A stretch of 32,559 nt of DNA from an uncultured Christensenella sp. GTDB taxonomy: Bacteria > Bacillota > Clostridia > Christensenellales > UBA1750. Below are positions 17,084 through 24,160 of the stretch, piece by piece. A program made the position numbers and the translations under genes. The stretch's first letter is position 1; every line of letters begins with the position of its first letter. The stretch is taken from assembly GCA_948468595.1 (NCBI GenBank), contig CAOKIU010000023.1, forward strand, positions 1 to 32,559, read 5' to 3'. The notes below the pieces were generated by a model. The model ran no database searches. It had not been told where the DNA came from and saw only the letters and a program-made list of their open reading frames with translations.

Positions 17084-17517
17084 ACCTGCTCGTCAGCGCC
17101 TGCCTGCTGGGCGTTCCCTGCCGCTACGACGGGAGGAGCAAGGGCGTTCCCCGCCTTGCGCAGCGCCTGAACGGCTGCACGCTCTACCCCGTCTGCCCCG
17201 AGGTGCTGGGCGGCCTGCCCACGCCCCGCACGCCCGCCGAGCGCGCGGGGGATAAGGTGCTCACGCGCGACGGCAGGGACGTGACCCAGGCCTATCGCCG
17301 CGGCGCGCTGGAGGCGCTGCGCATCGCGCGGGAAAACGGCTGCACGGCGGCGCTGCTCAAGGAGCGCAGCCCGTCCTGCGGCTGCGGCCTGATCTACGAC
17401 GGCTCCTTCTCCGGCGCGCTGGTCCCGGGAAACGGCGTCGCGGCCGAGCTGCTGGAGCGGTGCGGCATCCGCGTGCTGGGCGAGAGCCGCCTTGCGGAGT
17501 TGGAGGCGCCGCGCTGA
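17080..17517 (+). CDS. DUF523 family protein (possible thiouracil desulfidase type)
   Basis: This 145-residue protein matches DUF523 along its whole length: VSACLLGVPCRYDG (5-18), YPVCPEVLGGLPTPR (36-50), GRDVTQAYRRGA, LLKERSPSCGCG (92-103) and IYDGSF. Cys8, Cys39 and Cys100 are the conserved cysteines; some DUF523 relatives (TudS) use such residues to hold a [4Fe-4S] cluster that removes sulfur from thiouracil. Whether this short protein does so is inference. It starts with GTG within a GTGA overlap with the previous gene. Array 5 begins immediately after its stop. Confidence 0.92.
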   Translation: MNLLVSACLLGVPCRYDGRSKGVPRLAQRLNGCTLYPVCPEVLGGLPTPRTPAERAGDKVLTRDGRDVTQAYRRGALEALRIARENGCTAALLKERSPSCGCGLIYDGSFSGALVPGNGVAAELLERCGIRVLGESRLAELEAPR

Positions 17518-17519
17518 CG

Positions 17520-18090
17520 CCTCGTCTTTCGGCGGGGATGAGGGCTTGCTGGGCCGCTTCCCTCCATTTTTGCCGAAGGGGCGGGGGCTGAGCGGTTTTC
17601 TCGCGTTTTCACCGAGAGAGCGGGAGCCCTTGCCGGGTCATCCCCCCATTTTTGCCAAAGCGCCGGGGATTCTTTTACGGGCGGCCGTCCCGCTCCGCTT
17701 CTTTTTTCGCCGAAGGATCGGGGACTGTTCGGGCGGCTATCCCGCGTTTGCGCCGAGAGGGGTGGGAAACCTTTCCAGGTGGTGATCCCGCTCCGGCGAT
17801 ACGCTTTTTATTAAAGGGTGGGCTTGCCGGGCCGCTCTCCCCGTTTTGCCGAAGAGGCGGGGCCTCAGCGGCTCTTCCGCGTTTTTGCCGAAAAGCCGGG
17901 GATTCTTTTACGGGCGGCCGTCCCGCTCCGCTTCTTTTTACGGCGAAGGATCGGGGACTGTTCGGGCGGCTATCCCGCGTTTGCGCCGAGAGGCGTGGGA
18001 ATCCTTTCCAGGTGGTGATCCCGCTCCGGCGATACGTTTTTATGGCAAGGGGGTGGGCCTGCCGGGCGGCCGGCGCTGCCCCGTTTTTTT
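17520..18090. repeat. Tandem repeat array 5, 45-60-bp subunits in a 233-bp repeat
   Basis: The gap after the DUF523 gene holds short subunits built around GCCGAAGGGGCGGGG-like words spaced about 45-60 bp. These are organised in a 233-bp higher-order repeat. Pairs such as CCGGGGATTCTTTTACGGGC at 17663 and 17896, GATCGGGGACTGTTCGGGCG at 17716 and 17949, and CCGCTCCGGCGATACG near 17790 and 18023 all differ by exactly 233. The segment 17663-17803 matches 17896-18036 with only a handful of changes. One subunit reads CGCCGAGAGGCG, a 4-bp stem with a GAGA loop. No gene is recognised. Confidence 0.92.
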
Positions 18091-18119
18091 GCATGGCGCG
18101 CAGCCGGCGAAAAAAACGG

Positions 18120-18148
18120 TTGAATTATTCGACTCTTTATGCTAAAAT
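18120..18148 (+). promoter_or_regulatory. Sigma-A promoter of the candidate small RNA
   Basis: TTGAAT (18120-18125), a 17-bp spacer and TAAAAT (18143-18148) preceded by TGC. The predicted start is about 18155. A separate promoter nearer the MATE gene suggests this one drives its own transcript. Confidence 0.7.
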
Positions 18149-18154
18149 AACGGC

Positions 18155-18240
18155 AATTTCATACTTCAAAAGAGGCGTTCCAAAGTTACCCCTGTGGTAC
18201 AGCGCGGAGGCTGTATGGTAGCTTTGCGGCGGCTTTTTTT
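18155..18240 (+). ncRNA. Candidate small RNA of ~86 nt, rod-shaped, ending in U7
   Basis: No open frame fits here. The predicted transcript folds into one long rod. CAAAGTTACC (18181-18190) pairs with GGTAGCTTTG (18217-18226) with one G-U, and the outer AAAAGAGGC (18168-18176) pairs with GGC plus the T-run (18231-18240). In the apex, ACAG (18199-18202) can pair either with CTGT at 18192-18195 or with CTGT at 18211-18214, a switch-like choice. The closing stem uses the U-run, as in an attenuator. It could be a stand-alone small RNA or a riboswitch-like leader for the MATE gene. I do not recognise the family; it lacks the SRP RNA core, T-box and tmRNA motifs. Confidence 0.5.
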
Positions 18241-18345
18241 GGTTCCTCCGGGCGGAGGCGTTTGGGGGCGGGCGCTGAGGGCGCGGGGGATTTTTGCGCG
18301 CGGGGCTTGCAACCCCGGCGGGATTTTGTTACGATGAATGGGCCG

Positions 18346-18375
18346 TTGATGCGTCCGTTTTGGGGCGCATAAATA
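18346..18375 (+). promoter_or_regulatory. Possible proximal promoter of the MATE gene
   Basis: TTGATG (18346-18351), an 18-bp spacer and TAAATA (18370-18375), giving a short leader of about 20 bases before the ATG at 18404. Between the small RNA and this promoter are two GC hairpins (CCTCCG/CGGAGG near 18245 and GGGG/CCCC near 18303). Confidence 0.5.
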
Positions 18376-18403
18376 GGAAAATACACATGGGATGGTACGC
18401 TGA

Positions 18404-19804
18404 ATGAATCGCATCAAACAATTTCTTCTGGACAAGACCTTCTATCGGGGCGTGCTGACGCTGGGGCTGCCCATCGCGGCGCAGAACCTCCTCTCCTCCT
18501 CCGCGGGGCTGATTGACACCATCATGGTGGGGCAGCTGGGCGAGGTCGCTCTTTCGGCCGTGGGCATGGCGGGGCAGTGGTCGTTCTTCATGTTCCTGTT
18601 CTTCTTTGGCTTCTCCTCGGGCAGCAGCGTTTTCTTTTCGCAGTATTGGGGCGTCAAGGACCTGCCGCGCATCCGCAGCTCCTACTGCCTGGGCTTTCTC
18701 AACGTCTTCCTCATTTCGCTGATCTTCCTTGCGGTGGGGTATTGCTTCCCGGAGACGGTCATCCGCGTCTTCACCAATGACGACGCGGTGGTGGCGCAGG
18801 GCGTGGCCTACCTGCGCATCGCGGTGTTTGCCTATGTGGCCCAGTGCGTCAACACCTATGGTTGCGCGCTGCTGCGCGCCACCGAGGAGGTGCGCCTGCC
18901 CATGGTTGCCAACATCCTCTCGGTGTTGACCAACACCTTCCTCAACTGGGTCTTCATCTACGGCAACCTGGGCGCGCCCCGCATGGGCGTGCGCGGCGCG
19001 GCGCTGGCCACCGTGATCTCCTCCTGGGTGTGCACGGGCATCGTGCTCATCGTCTCCTACCGCAGGAAAAACCTGCTCGCCGTGCCGGTTGGGGAGTTCT
19101 TCCGCATCCGCCTGAGCACGGTCAAGCGCTTTTACCCCGTGGCGCTGCCGGTGGTCTTCAACGAGAGCCTTTGGGCCATGGCCACCATGTGCCTGAACAT
19201 GGTCTACGGCCGGCTGGGCACGGGCAACTACTCCGCCATGACCGTCAAAAACACCATCGAAAACCTCGCCTTCACCTTCTTTGTGGGCCTCTCCTCGGCC
19301 TGCTCGGTGATGGTGGGCAAGTCCATCGGCGCGGGGGAATACGACCGCGGCTTTACCGACGCGCGGCGCTTCGGCCTGCTCTCGCCGCTGCTGGCGCTGC
19401 TGCTGGGCGCGGTGCTGGTGAGCCTGCGCGTGCCGCTGACCAACCTATTCACCCTCTCGGACGAGGTCAAGGTCACCGCCCAGTGGCTCATCATCGTCAA
19501 CGCCTGCATCTACCCCATGCGCATGTTCAACCACATGAACATCGTGGGCACCTTCCGCGCGGGCGGGGATACCAAGGCCAGCCTGGTCATGGACGCGGGC
19601 TGCATCTGGCTTTTGTCGGTGCCGCTGGTGGCGCTGGCGGGGCTTGTCTGGCGCCTGCCCTTTATCGCGGTGTTCTCCATGACGGCCGTGGAGGAGCTGG
19701 TCAAGTTCACCCTGGGCCTTTGGTACCTGAATTCCGGCCGGTGGATCAAGCCCGTCACCGGCAAAAAGCCGGCGACGCCGGCCGGCGCGGAGGGCCCGGC
19801 ATGA
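18404..19804 (+). CDS. MATE-family multidrug/cation exporter
   Basis: This 466-residue protein has the twelve-segment profile of the MATE family, in two six-helix halves that each begin with a conserved PI/PVxxN-type segment: LGLPIAAQNLLSSSAGLIDTIMVGQLG at residues 20-46 and VALPVVFNESLWAMATMCLNMVYG in the second half. MATE proteins export cationic drugs or metabolites by H+ or Na+ antiport. No substrate can be assigned. The ribosome site is weak (GGGATGG). Its last base pairs overlap the next gene in an ATGA junction, so the ATPase is probably translated by coupling. A candidate small RNA lies upstream. Confidence 0.95.
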   Translation: MNRIKQFLLDKTFYRGVLTLGLPIAAQNLLSSSAGLIDTIMVGQLGEVALSAVGMAGQWSFFMFLFFFGFSSGSSVFFSQYWGVKDLPRIRSSYCLGFLNVFLISLIFLAVGYCFPETVIRVFTNDDAVVAQGVAYLRIAVFAYVAQCVNTYGCALLRATEEVRLPMVANILSVLTNTFLNWVFIYGNLGAPRMGVRGAALATVISSWVCTGIVLIVSYRRKNLLAVPVGEFFRIRLSTVKRFYPVALPVVFNESLWAMATMCLNMVYGRLGTGNYSAMTVKNTIENLAFTFFVGLSSACSVMVGKSIGAGEYDRGFTDARRFGLLSPLLALLLGAVLVSLRVPLTNLFTLSDEVKVTAQWLIIVNACIYPMRMFNHMNIVGTFRAGGDTKASLVMDAGCIWLLSVPLVALAGLVWRLPFIAVFSMTAVEELVKFTLGLWYLNSGRWIKPVTGKKPATPAGAEGPA

Positions 19805-20592
19805 TCTACTTGCGCTCCATCGCGCTCAAGGAGGCCGGCGGGGAGGGCTACCCCTTTTCCACGCCGCTGCTGCGCAGCTTCACGCACCTGAACTTTAGCG
19901 CCCCGGTGACGGTGTTCTGCGGGGACAACGGCTGCGGCAAGACCACGCTGATCGAGCTGATCGCCGCCAAGGCGCGCGCCGAGCGCATCGGCCCGCCGCG
20001 CGGGGCGCTGACGGAGGGCCAGGCGCGCATCCGGCGCGCGGTGGACGCCTTCCGCGCGGCGCGGGCGGGCACGCCCTCGCGCTGCTTCCTCTTCACCGCC
20101 GAGGGCTTTTCCAAGTATGTCGATTACGTGGTCGCGGAAAAGCGGTACGCGCGCGGGGAGCTGGAGGCGCTCAGCGGCCTTTACGGCAGCGACTACGCCC
20201 GGGACCTGGCCTCCCAGCCCTATCAGGGCACGCTGGCGGCGCTGGACGCCCTCTACGCCGCCCCGCTGGAGGAGCAGTCGCACGGCCAGGGCTTTTTGGA
20301 CTTTTTTCGCTCGCGCCTGCTCCCGGGCGGGCTGTACCTGATGGACGAGCCGGAGGCCGCGCTCTCGTACATCAACCAGCTCGCCCTCATCTACCTCATC
20401 CTGGACGCGGTCAAGGCGGGCAGCCAATTCCTCATCGCCACGCACAGCCCCATCCTGGCCGCCTGCCCCCAGGCGGCGCTTTTGGAAATGGAAGAGGGGA
20501 CGCTGACGCCCAAGGCGTATGACGAGCTATCCAACGTTCAGTTCCTCAAGTACTTTCTTGGCGCGCACGCGCACATTTTTGAGGAGGACTAA
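19801..20592 (+). CDS. COG3910-type AAA/ABC-class ATPase
   Basis: This 263-residue soluble ATPase has Walker A GDNGCGKT (41-48), an ABC-like signature SHGQG (160-164), Walker B LYLMDEPE (178-185) and a switch His in ATHSP (213-217). This is the compact single-domain layout of COG3910 predicted ATPases, related to SbcC/RecF-like proteins. The family has no well-defined role. The start ATG lies inside an ATGA overlap with the MATE gene stop. It is not a transporter partner in the usual sense, because MATE exporters do not need ATPases. The open frame continues upstream through the MATE gene as a shadow. Confidence 0.9.
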   Translation: MIYLRSIALKEAGGEGYPFSTPLLRSFTHLNFSAPVTVFCGDNGCGKTTLIELIAAKARAERIGPPRGALTEGQARIRRAVDAFRAARAGTPSRCFLFTAEGFSKYVDYVVAEKRYARGELEALSGLYGSDYARDLASQPYQGTLAALDALYAAPLEEQSHGQGFLDFFRSRLLPGGLYLMDEPEAALSYINQLALIYLILDAVKAGSQFLIATHSPILAACPQAALLEMEEGTLTPKAYDELSNVQFLKYFLGAHAHIFEED

Positions 20593-20765
20593 AGTACCCG
20601 CGCAAATTCTCCTTTACGCCGGACACGGCGCGGCGCAACGGGGCGCGTGGCTCTGCGCGGGGCCGGCTTTGAAAAGGGCTGATTCAGGCGGTTTTTTCGC
20701 CGCTCCCCCGCGGGCCGGCTTCATCGGCCCATCTTCATATTTTGCTATATGATAAAATCATAGGA
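20593..20765. other. Intergenic stretch with one GC hairpin
   Basis: No gene. The perfect inverted repeat GGGCCG/CGGCCC (20712-20717 with 20725-20730) followed by a T-rich stretch could weakly terminate the ATPase transcript. The sequence then turns AT-rich toward the promoter at 20766. Confidence 0.5.
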
Positions 20766-20794
20766 TTGACAAGACAGATAAATCCCCCTATAAT
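20766..20794 (+). promoter_or_regulatory. Consensus sigma-A promoter of a candidate noncoding RNA
   Basis: TTGACA (20766-20771), a 17-bp spacer and TATAAT (20789-20794): both boxes match consensus exactly, the best promoter in the window. It does not precede a credible open frame. Confidence 0.88.
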
Positions 20795-20800
20795 AGCGTG

Positions 20801-21026
20801 CGTAGGGAATCGGGCGCTTGTTAAAATAACAACAGCCTTGGAATTCCCGCCCTTTGAAAGAGGGGCCGGTCTTCATCCAAAAGATCACACAAAAACATAT
20901 GGATACATAGATATGCCGCGCGGTGGTGCAGATGGACAGCAACGCCGCGGGAAGCGGCAACGGGGGGTGCCATCAAGATAAACAAACGGTGGCCTTCGCG
21001 GCATCTTCGGGATGCCGCGTTTTTTT
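20801..21026 (+). ncRNA. Candidate structured noncoding RNA, ~226 nt
   Basis: Between a consensus promoter and a strong terminator lies about 195 nt with no credible gene but several local hairpins. These include a GGGAAT/ATTCCC stem capped by TTGTTA-AAA-TAACAA (about 20805-20849), GCCC/GGGC around a GAAA-rich loop (about 20850), CATAT/ATATG (about 20897-20916), GCCGC-GGGAA-GCGGC (20943-20957) and GCCATC/GGTGGC (about 20968-20993). Ends do not pair with each other, so a 6S-type rod is unlikely. SRP, tmRNA and RNase P cores are absent. It could be a trans-acting RNA or a terminated leader for the carboxypeptidase gene at 21111. I cannot name the family. Confidence 0.55.
20997..21026 (+). terminator. 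Rho-independent terminator of the noncoding RNA
   Basis: CGCGGCATC (20997-21005), loop TTCGG, GATGCCGCG (21011-21019), then seven T: a textbook terminator. Confidence 0.9.
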
Positions 21027-21110
21027 ATTCCCCTGGCGCGCCGCTGCCACAAAGAGGAAGGCTGCGTCGTTAAAAGCAATAGAATAATTTAACAGGGACG
21101 GTTAAGACGC

Positions 21111-21818
21111 ATGAAACGCATCCTCTCCATGATCTGCATTTGCCTGATTCTGGCCCTGGGCGGGGCGGCCGCGGTTTACAGCTTTGCGCCGGGGATCTAC
21201 GCGCGCATCGGGCGGAAGCTCTCGCGGCCCACGCCGGCGCCGGAGATCACGCTGGACCCCGCGTTTTGCTACGTACAGAGCGAGGGGCTGACGCTGCTGG
21301 TGTCCAAGCAGTTCCCCTTGGAGGAGCCCTGCCGCCCGGACGACCTTGTGAACCTCTACGAGCACAAGGAGCGCTCCTTCGAACTGGCGCGGGCGGATAT
21401 TGAGCTGCGCCAGCCCGCCTTTGAGGCTGCCCAGGAAATGTTCTCCGCGGCCAAGGAGGACGGGGTGACCGGCTTTATCATCAACAGCGGCTACCGCACG
21501 CGGGAGCGGCAGGAGGAGCTCTACACCCAGAGCGACACGGGGTATGTCAACGCCCCTGGGGAGAGCGAACATGAGCTGGGCCTCACCTTTGACGTGACCA
21601 CCATGACCGACAAGCCCGCCTTTGACCAGACCGAGCAGTGCGCCTGGCTCTTTGCGCACGCGCACGAATACGGCTTCATCCTGCGCTATCCCCAGGGCAA
21701 GGAGGCCATCACCGGCGTGCCCTACGAATCGTGGCACTACCGCTTCGTGGGCAAGGAGGCCGCCAAGGTGATTCATGAAAACGGCTGGTGCCTGGAGGAA
21801 TACGCCGCCGCGCCGTGA
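21111..21818 (+). CDS. M15-family D-alanyl-D-alanine carboxypeptidase (VanY-like)
   Basis: This 235-residue protein has an N-terminal membrane anchor (about 5-25) and an M15 peptidase domain. The family motifs are SGYRTRERQ (substrate pocket), SEHELGLTFDV with zinc ligands His154 and Asp161, and ESWHYRFVG with catalytic Glu206 and zinc ligand His209. It would cut the terminal D-Ala from peptidoglycan stem peptides on the outer membrane face. No van operon is present, so this is probably a cell-wall housekeeping enzyme rather than resistance. The sequence just before it is AT-rich and holds the terminator of a candidate noncoding RNA. Confidence 0.93.
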   Translation: MKRILSMICICLILALGGAAAVYSFAPGIYARIGRKLSRPTPAPEITLDPAFCYVQSEGLTLLVSKQFPLEEPCRPDDLVNLYEHKERSFELARADIELRQPAFEAAQEMFSAAKEDGVTGFIINSGYRTRERQEELYTQSDTGYVNAPGESEHELGLTFDVTTMTDKPAFDQTEQCAWLFAHAHEYGFILRYPQGKEAITGVPYESWHYRFVGKEAAKVIHENGWCLEEYAAAP

Positions 21819-21904
21819 CGCGGCGCCACCCCCATTTCCTGGTTTTTCATCAAAATAACGACGCGGGCAGCGATCCAACATGAATAACTGCCCAGGGCGA
21901 AACT

Positions 21905-22276
21905 CTACTCTCCTAATAAAGTTCCGCTTTCGAACCTTTGCGAATAATCCAAAATCTCTTCTTTATCAAGCAAAGGCTCGGAACTTACGCCTTCAAATAT
22001 CATTTTATCATCACGATATGTGAACATAAAAAGAAGATCAGGTTCTTTCGTAAACGCTACAGATATTATCCATTCGTTATAACTCAGGATTCGGTTCAAA
22101 TATGAGTGTGTTATTTTTATTTCTCTAACCTCCTGTGCGGTGTAACCTCTATTTTCAAGTTCGGTATGCGTGTACGCTTCAATGAATCTCTGCATTACAA
22201 AGACATTCAGGCCAAGGGCAAAAACAATTGCCGCTAAAACAACAGCGCTCATAATGCATGCCTTTTTCTTCACCAT
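21905..22276 (-). CDS. AT-rich small membrane-anchored protein, DUF3139-like
   Basis: This 123-residue protein has one N-terminal transmembrane segment (about 7-30) and a small extracytoplasmic domain. The YLNRILSYNEWIISVAFTKEP and LFMFTYRDDKMIFEG stretches resemble DUF3139 proteins of Bacillota; that family call is tentative. Its base composition is clearly more AT-rich than its neighbours, with many AAA/ATT/TTT codons, which suggests recent acquisition or a relaxed region. GGAGGTGA lies directly before the ATG, and a strong promoter (22312-22340) precedes it. It is monocistronic and convergent with the carboxypeptidase gene. Confidence 0.8.
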   Translation of the reverse strand: MVKKKACIMSAVVLAAIVFALGLNVFVMQRFIEAYTHTELENRGYTAQEVREIKITHSYLNRILSYNEWIISVAFTKEPDLLFMFTYRDDKMIFEGVSSEPLLDKEEILDYSQRFESGTLLGE

Positions 22277-22311
22277 CTCACCTCCGCATCAAATTCCGCT
22301 CTGCCGCGCCG

Positions 22312-22340
22312 ATTATATCATGTTCAATTTTCGGTTTCAA
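22312..22340 (-). promoter_or_regulatory. Sigma-A promoter of the DUF3139-like gene
   Basis: On the minus strand TTGAAA (22335-22340), a 17-bp spacer and TATAAT (22312-22317), about 36 bp before the start codon. Confidence 0.8.
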
Positions 22341-22411
22341 CCTGTGGTCCGTCAAATTGCCAGTGTTTCCGGCAGACAACACGAAAGGCAAAAGGGATCG
22401 GCGCCTCCCCC

Positions 22412-22440
22412 TATACATCGCTTGATGTTTTTGCTATAAT
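22412..22440 (+). promoter_or_regulatory. Promoter of the aldo/keto reductase gene
   Basis: TATACA (22412-22417), a 17-bp spacer and an extended -10 TGCTATAAT (22432-22440). It lies about 47 bp before the start codon and is divergent from the DUF3139-like promoter. Confidence 0.65.
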
Positions 22441-22487
22441 AAAAGAGTGTGAGAATAAAGATCAACCAACGAGGGGGCAGAACAACC

Positions 22488-23438
22488 ATGAGAATGAACA
22501 AACTGGGCACGAGCGACCTGCTGGTTTCGGCCGTGGGCGCGGGCACCTGGGCGATGGGCGGCGACTTTTTCGGCGCCATTGACGACAAGAAGTGCATCGA
22601 TTCGCTCTGCGCGTCGCTGGACCACGGGGTAAACCTGATCGACACCGCGCCCATCTACGGCAAGGGTCATTCTGAGACCCTTGTGGGCCAGGCCATCAAG
22701 GGCCGGCGGGACAAGGTGGTGCTTTGCACCAAGGTGGGCCTGCTCTTTAACGACCCCAAGGGCCGCCAGGGCAAGTGCCTTGCGCCGGACTCCATCGAGA
22801 TTGAGATCGATCAGTCCCTGCGCCGCCTGGGCACCGACTACATCGACCTATACCAGATCCACTGGCCGGATGTCAACACCCCGGTGGAGGAGAGCATGGA
22901 GGCGCTGCTGCGCATCCAGAAGGCGGGCAAGATCCGCTATATCGGCGTATCCAACTTTGACGTGCCGCTGATGGAGCGCATCCTCGCCTGCGGGCAGGTG
23001 GTCAGCACCCAGCCGCAGTATTCGCTTCTGGACCGCGAGATTGAGGCGGACGTGCTGCCCTTCTGCCGCGAGAAGAACATCGGCGTGCTCAGCTACGGTT
23101 CCCTGGGCGCGGGCATCCTCACCGGCAAGTTCAAGCAGCCGCCCAAGCCCCAGGACGGCGACAAGCGCGCCAACTTCTACCCCTACTTTGAGGAGCCGTT
23201 CTGGTCCAAGACCCAGGAGCTGCTCAAGACCCTTACGGAGATTGCGCAGGCGCACGATAAGCCCGTGACCCACGTCTCCATCAACTGGGTCTCGCAGCAG
23301 CCGGGCATGACCTGCGCGCTGACGGGCAGCAAGAACGTCGAGCAGGCCATCATGAACGCCGCCGCGGGCGATTGGGACTTGACGGCGGAGGAGCTCAAGC
23401 GCATCGACAGCGCCTACGACCGCATTTTCCGCGCCTGA
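22488..23438 (+). CDS. Aldo/keto reductase
   Basis: This 316-residue TIM-barrel oxidoreductase has the complete AKR tetrad: Asp52 (in NLIDTAPIYG), Tyr57, Lys82 (VVLCTKVG) and His125 (LYQIHWPD). The C-terminal INWVSQQPGMTCALTGSKNVEQ region fits the NADP(H)-binding end. It resembles the general stress/YccK-type AKRs that reduce aldehydes and ketones; the substrate is unknown. The ATG at 22488 is chosen because GAGGGGG lies ten bases upstream; the longer frame from 22449 lacks a site. A strong terminator follows the stop. Confidence 0.94.
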   Translation: MRMNKLGTSDLLVSAVGAGTWAMGGDFFGAIDDKKCIDSLCASLDHGVNLIDTAPIYGKGHSETLVGQAIKGRRDKVVLCTKVGLLFNDPKGRQGKCLAPDSIEIEIDQSLRRLGTDYIDLYQIHWPDVNTPVEESMEALLRIQKAGKIRYIGVSNFDVPLMERILACGQVVSTQPQYSLLDREIEADVLPFCREKNIGVLSYGSLGAGILTGKFKQPPKPQDGDKRANFYPYFEEPFWSKTQELLKTLTEIAQAHDKPVTHVSINWVSQQPGMTCALTGSKNVEQAIMNAAAGDWDLTAEELKRIDSAYDRIFRA

Positions 23439-23482
23439 CCGCGGGCGGTCCAGGGACGTTAAACGCCATCCTTTACCCTGTG

Positions 23483-23509
23483 GGGGCGCGGAAGAAACCG
23501 CGCCCCTTT
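23483..23509 (+). terminator. Rho-independent terminator after the aldo/keto reductase
   Basis: A perfect 9-bp stem GGGGCGCGG/CCGCGCCCC (23483-23491 with 23498-23506) with a six-base loop is followed by TTTGT. It ends the reductase transcript before the GNAT gene. Confidence 0.85.
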
Positions 23510-23556
23510 GTCAAAGGGCGAGGGAACAGGGGACAAAATGACCGGGAGGGATTTTT

Positions 23557-24108
23557 ATGTGCGTGAGCATCCGCCAGGCGACGCCCGAGGACGCGGCGGC
23601 CATTGTCGCCCTATACGCGCCCTATGTCACGGGGACCAGCGTGACCTTTGAATACGACGTGCCCACGGTGGAAGACTATCGCCATCGAATTGAAGAGATC
23701 ACGCAGTTTTTTCCCTTTTTTCTGCTGCTGGAGGACGGCCAGCCCGCCGGGTATGCCTACGCGCACTTCTTTCACGAGCGCAAGGCCTATCAATGGATGT
23801 GCGAAACCAGCGTCTACGTCGGGCAGGGCCATCACCGCAAGGGCTATGCGTCGCTGCTGTACGAGCGCCTGCTGGACGCGCTGCGCCGGCAGGGGTTTTG
23901 CCAGGCCGTCGCCATCCTGGGCTGCCCGAACGAGCCGTCGGAGCGGTTCCACCAGGCGATGGGCTTTGCGCTGCTGGGCACGTTTGCGCGCGCGGGCTAC
24001 AAGCTGGGGCAATGGCACGACGTAAAGTGGTATGGCTATTGTCTGCGCCCCCGGCCGGAGGAGCCGCGCGATCCCGTCCCCTACCGCGCGCTGGCGGCGG
24101 AGCCCTAG
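23557..24108 (+). CDS. GNAT acetyltransferase, phosphinothricin-acetyltransferase type
   Basis: This 183-residue protein belongs to the COG1247 branch of GNAT N-acetyltransferases. It begins IRQATPEDAAAIVALYAPYV, has the substrate-side segment TSVTFEYDVPTVEDYRHRI, and the acetyl-CoA loop is in YVGQGHHRKGYASLLYERLL. HQAMGFALLGTFARAGYKLGQWHDV closes the fold. Relatives (Pat/Bar, YwnH) acetylate phosphinothricin or methionine sulfone/sulfoximine; the actual substrate here is not known. GGGAGGG precedes the ATG. The ROK gene starts 52 bp after its stop in the same direction. Confidence 0.93.
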   Translation: MCVSIRQATPEDAAAIVALYAPYVTGTSVTFEYDVPTVEDYRHRIEEITQFFPFFLLLEDGQPAGYAYAHFFHERKAYQWMCETSVYVGQGHHRKGYASLLYERLLDALRRQGFCQAVAILGCPNEPSERFHQAMGFALLGTFARAGYKLGQWHDVKWYGYCLRPRPEEPRDPVPYRALAAEP

Positions 24109-24160
24109 CGGGGAGGCGCTTTTTCCATGCACCTCATTCTGCGTAGACGGGGGAATCTTC

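Noticed and set aside
18190..18212. T-box-like words TGGTAC and GCGG in the candidate small RNA
   Set aside because: The order and spacing do not match the AGGGTGGNACCGCG antiterminator core, and the downstream gene is a transporter without an aminoacyl-tRNA link.
18844..19800. N-terminal extension of the ATPase through the MATE gene
   Set aside because: This part is a shadow frame of the MATE gene; the ATPase homology begins at the ATG at 19801.
20742..20981. 79-codon plus-strand open frame over the noncoding RNA
   Set aside because: Its start lies upstream of the promoter -35 box, so the transcript would not contain it, and there is no ribosome site or recognisable sequence.
20801..20996. 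6S RNA, SRP RNA, tmRNA or RNase P RNA
   Set aside because: The ends do not pair into a 6S rod, and the SRP GGAA/AGCAG core, the tmRNA CCA end and RNase P core words are absent by eye; a covariance search is still needed.
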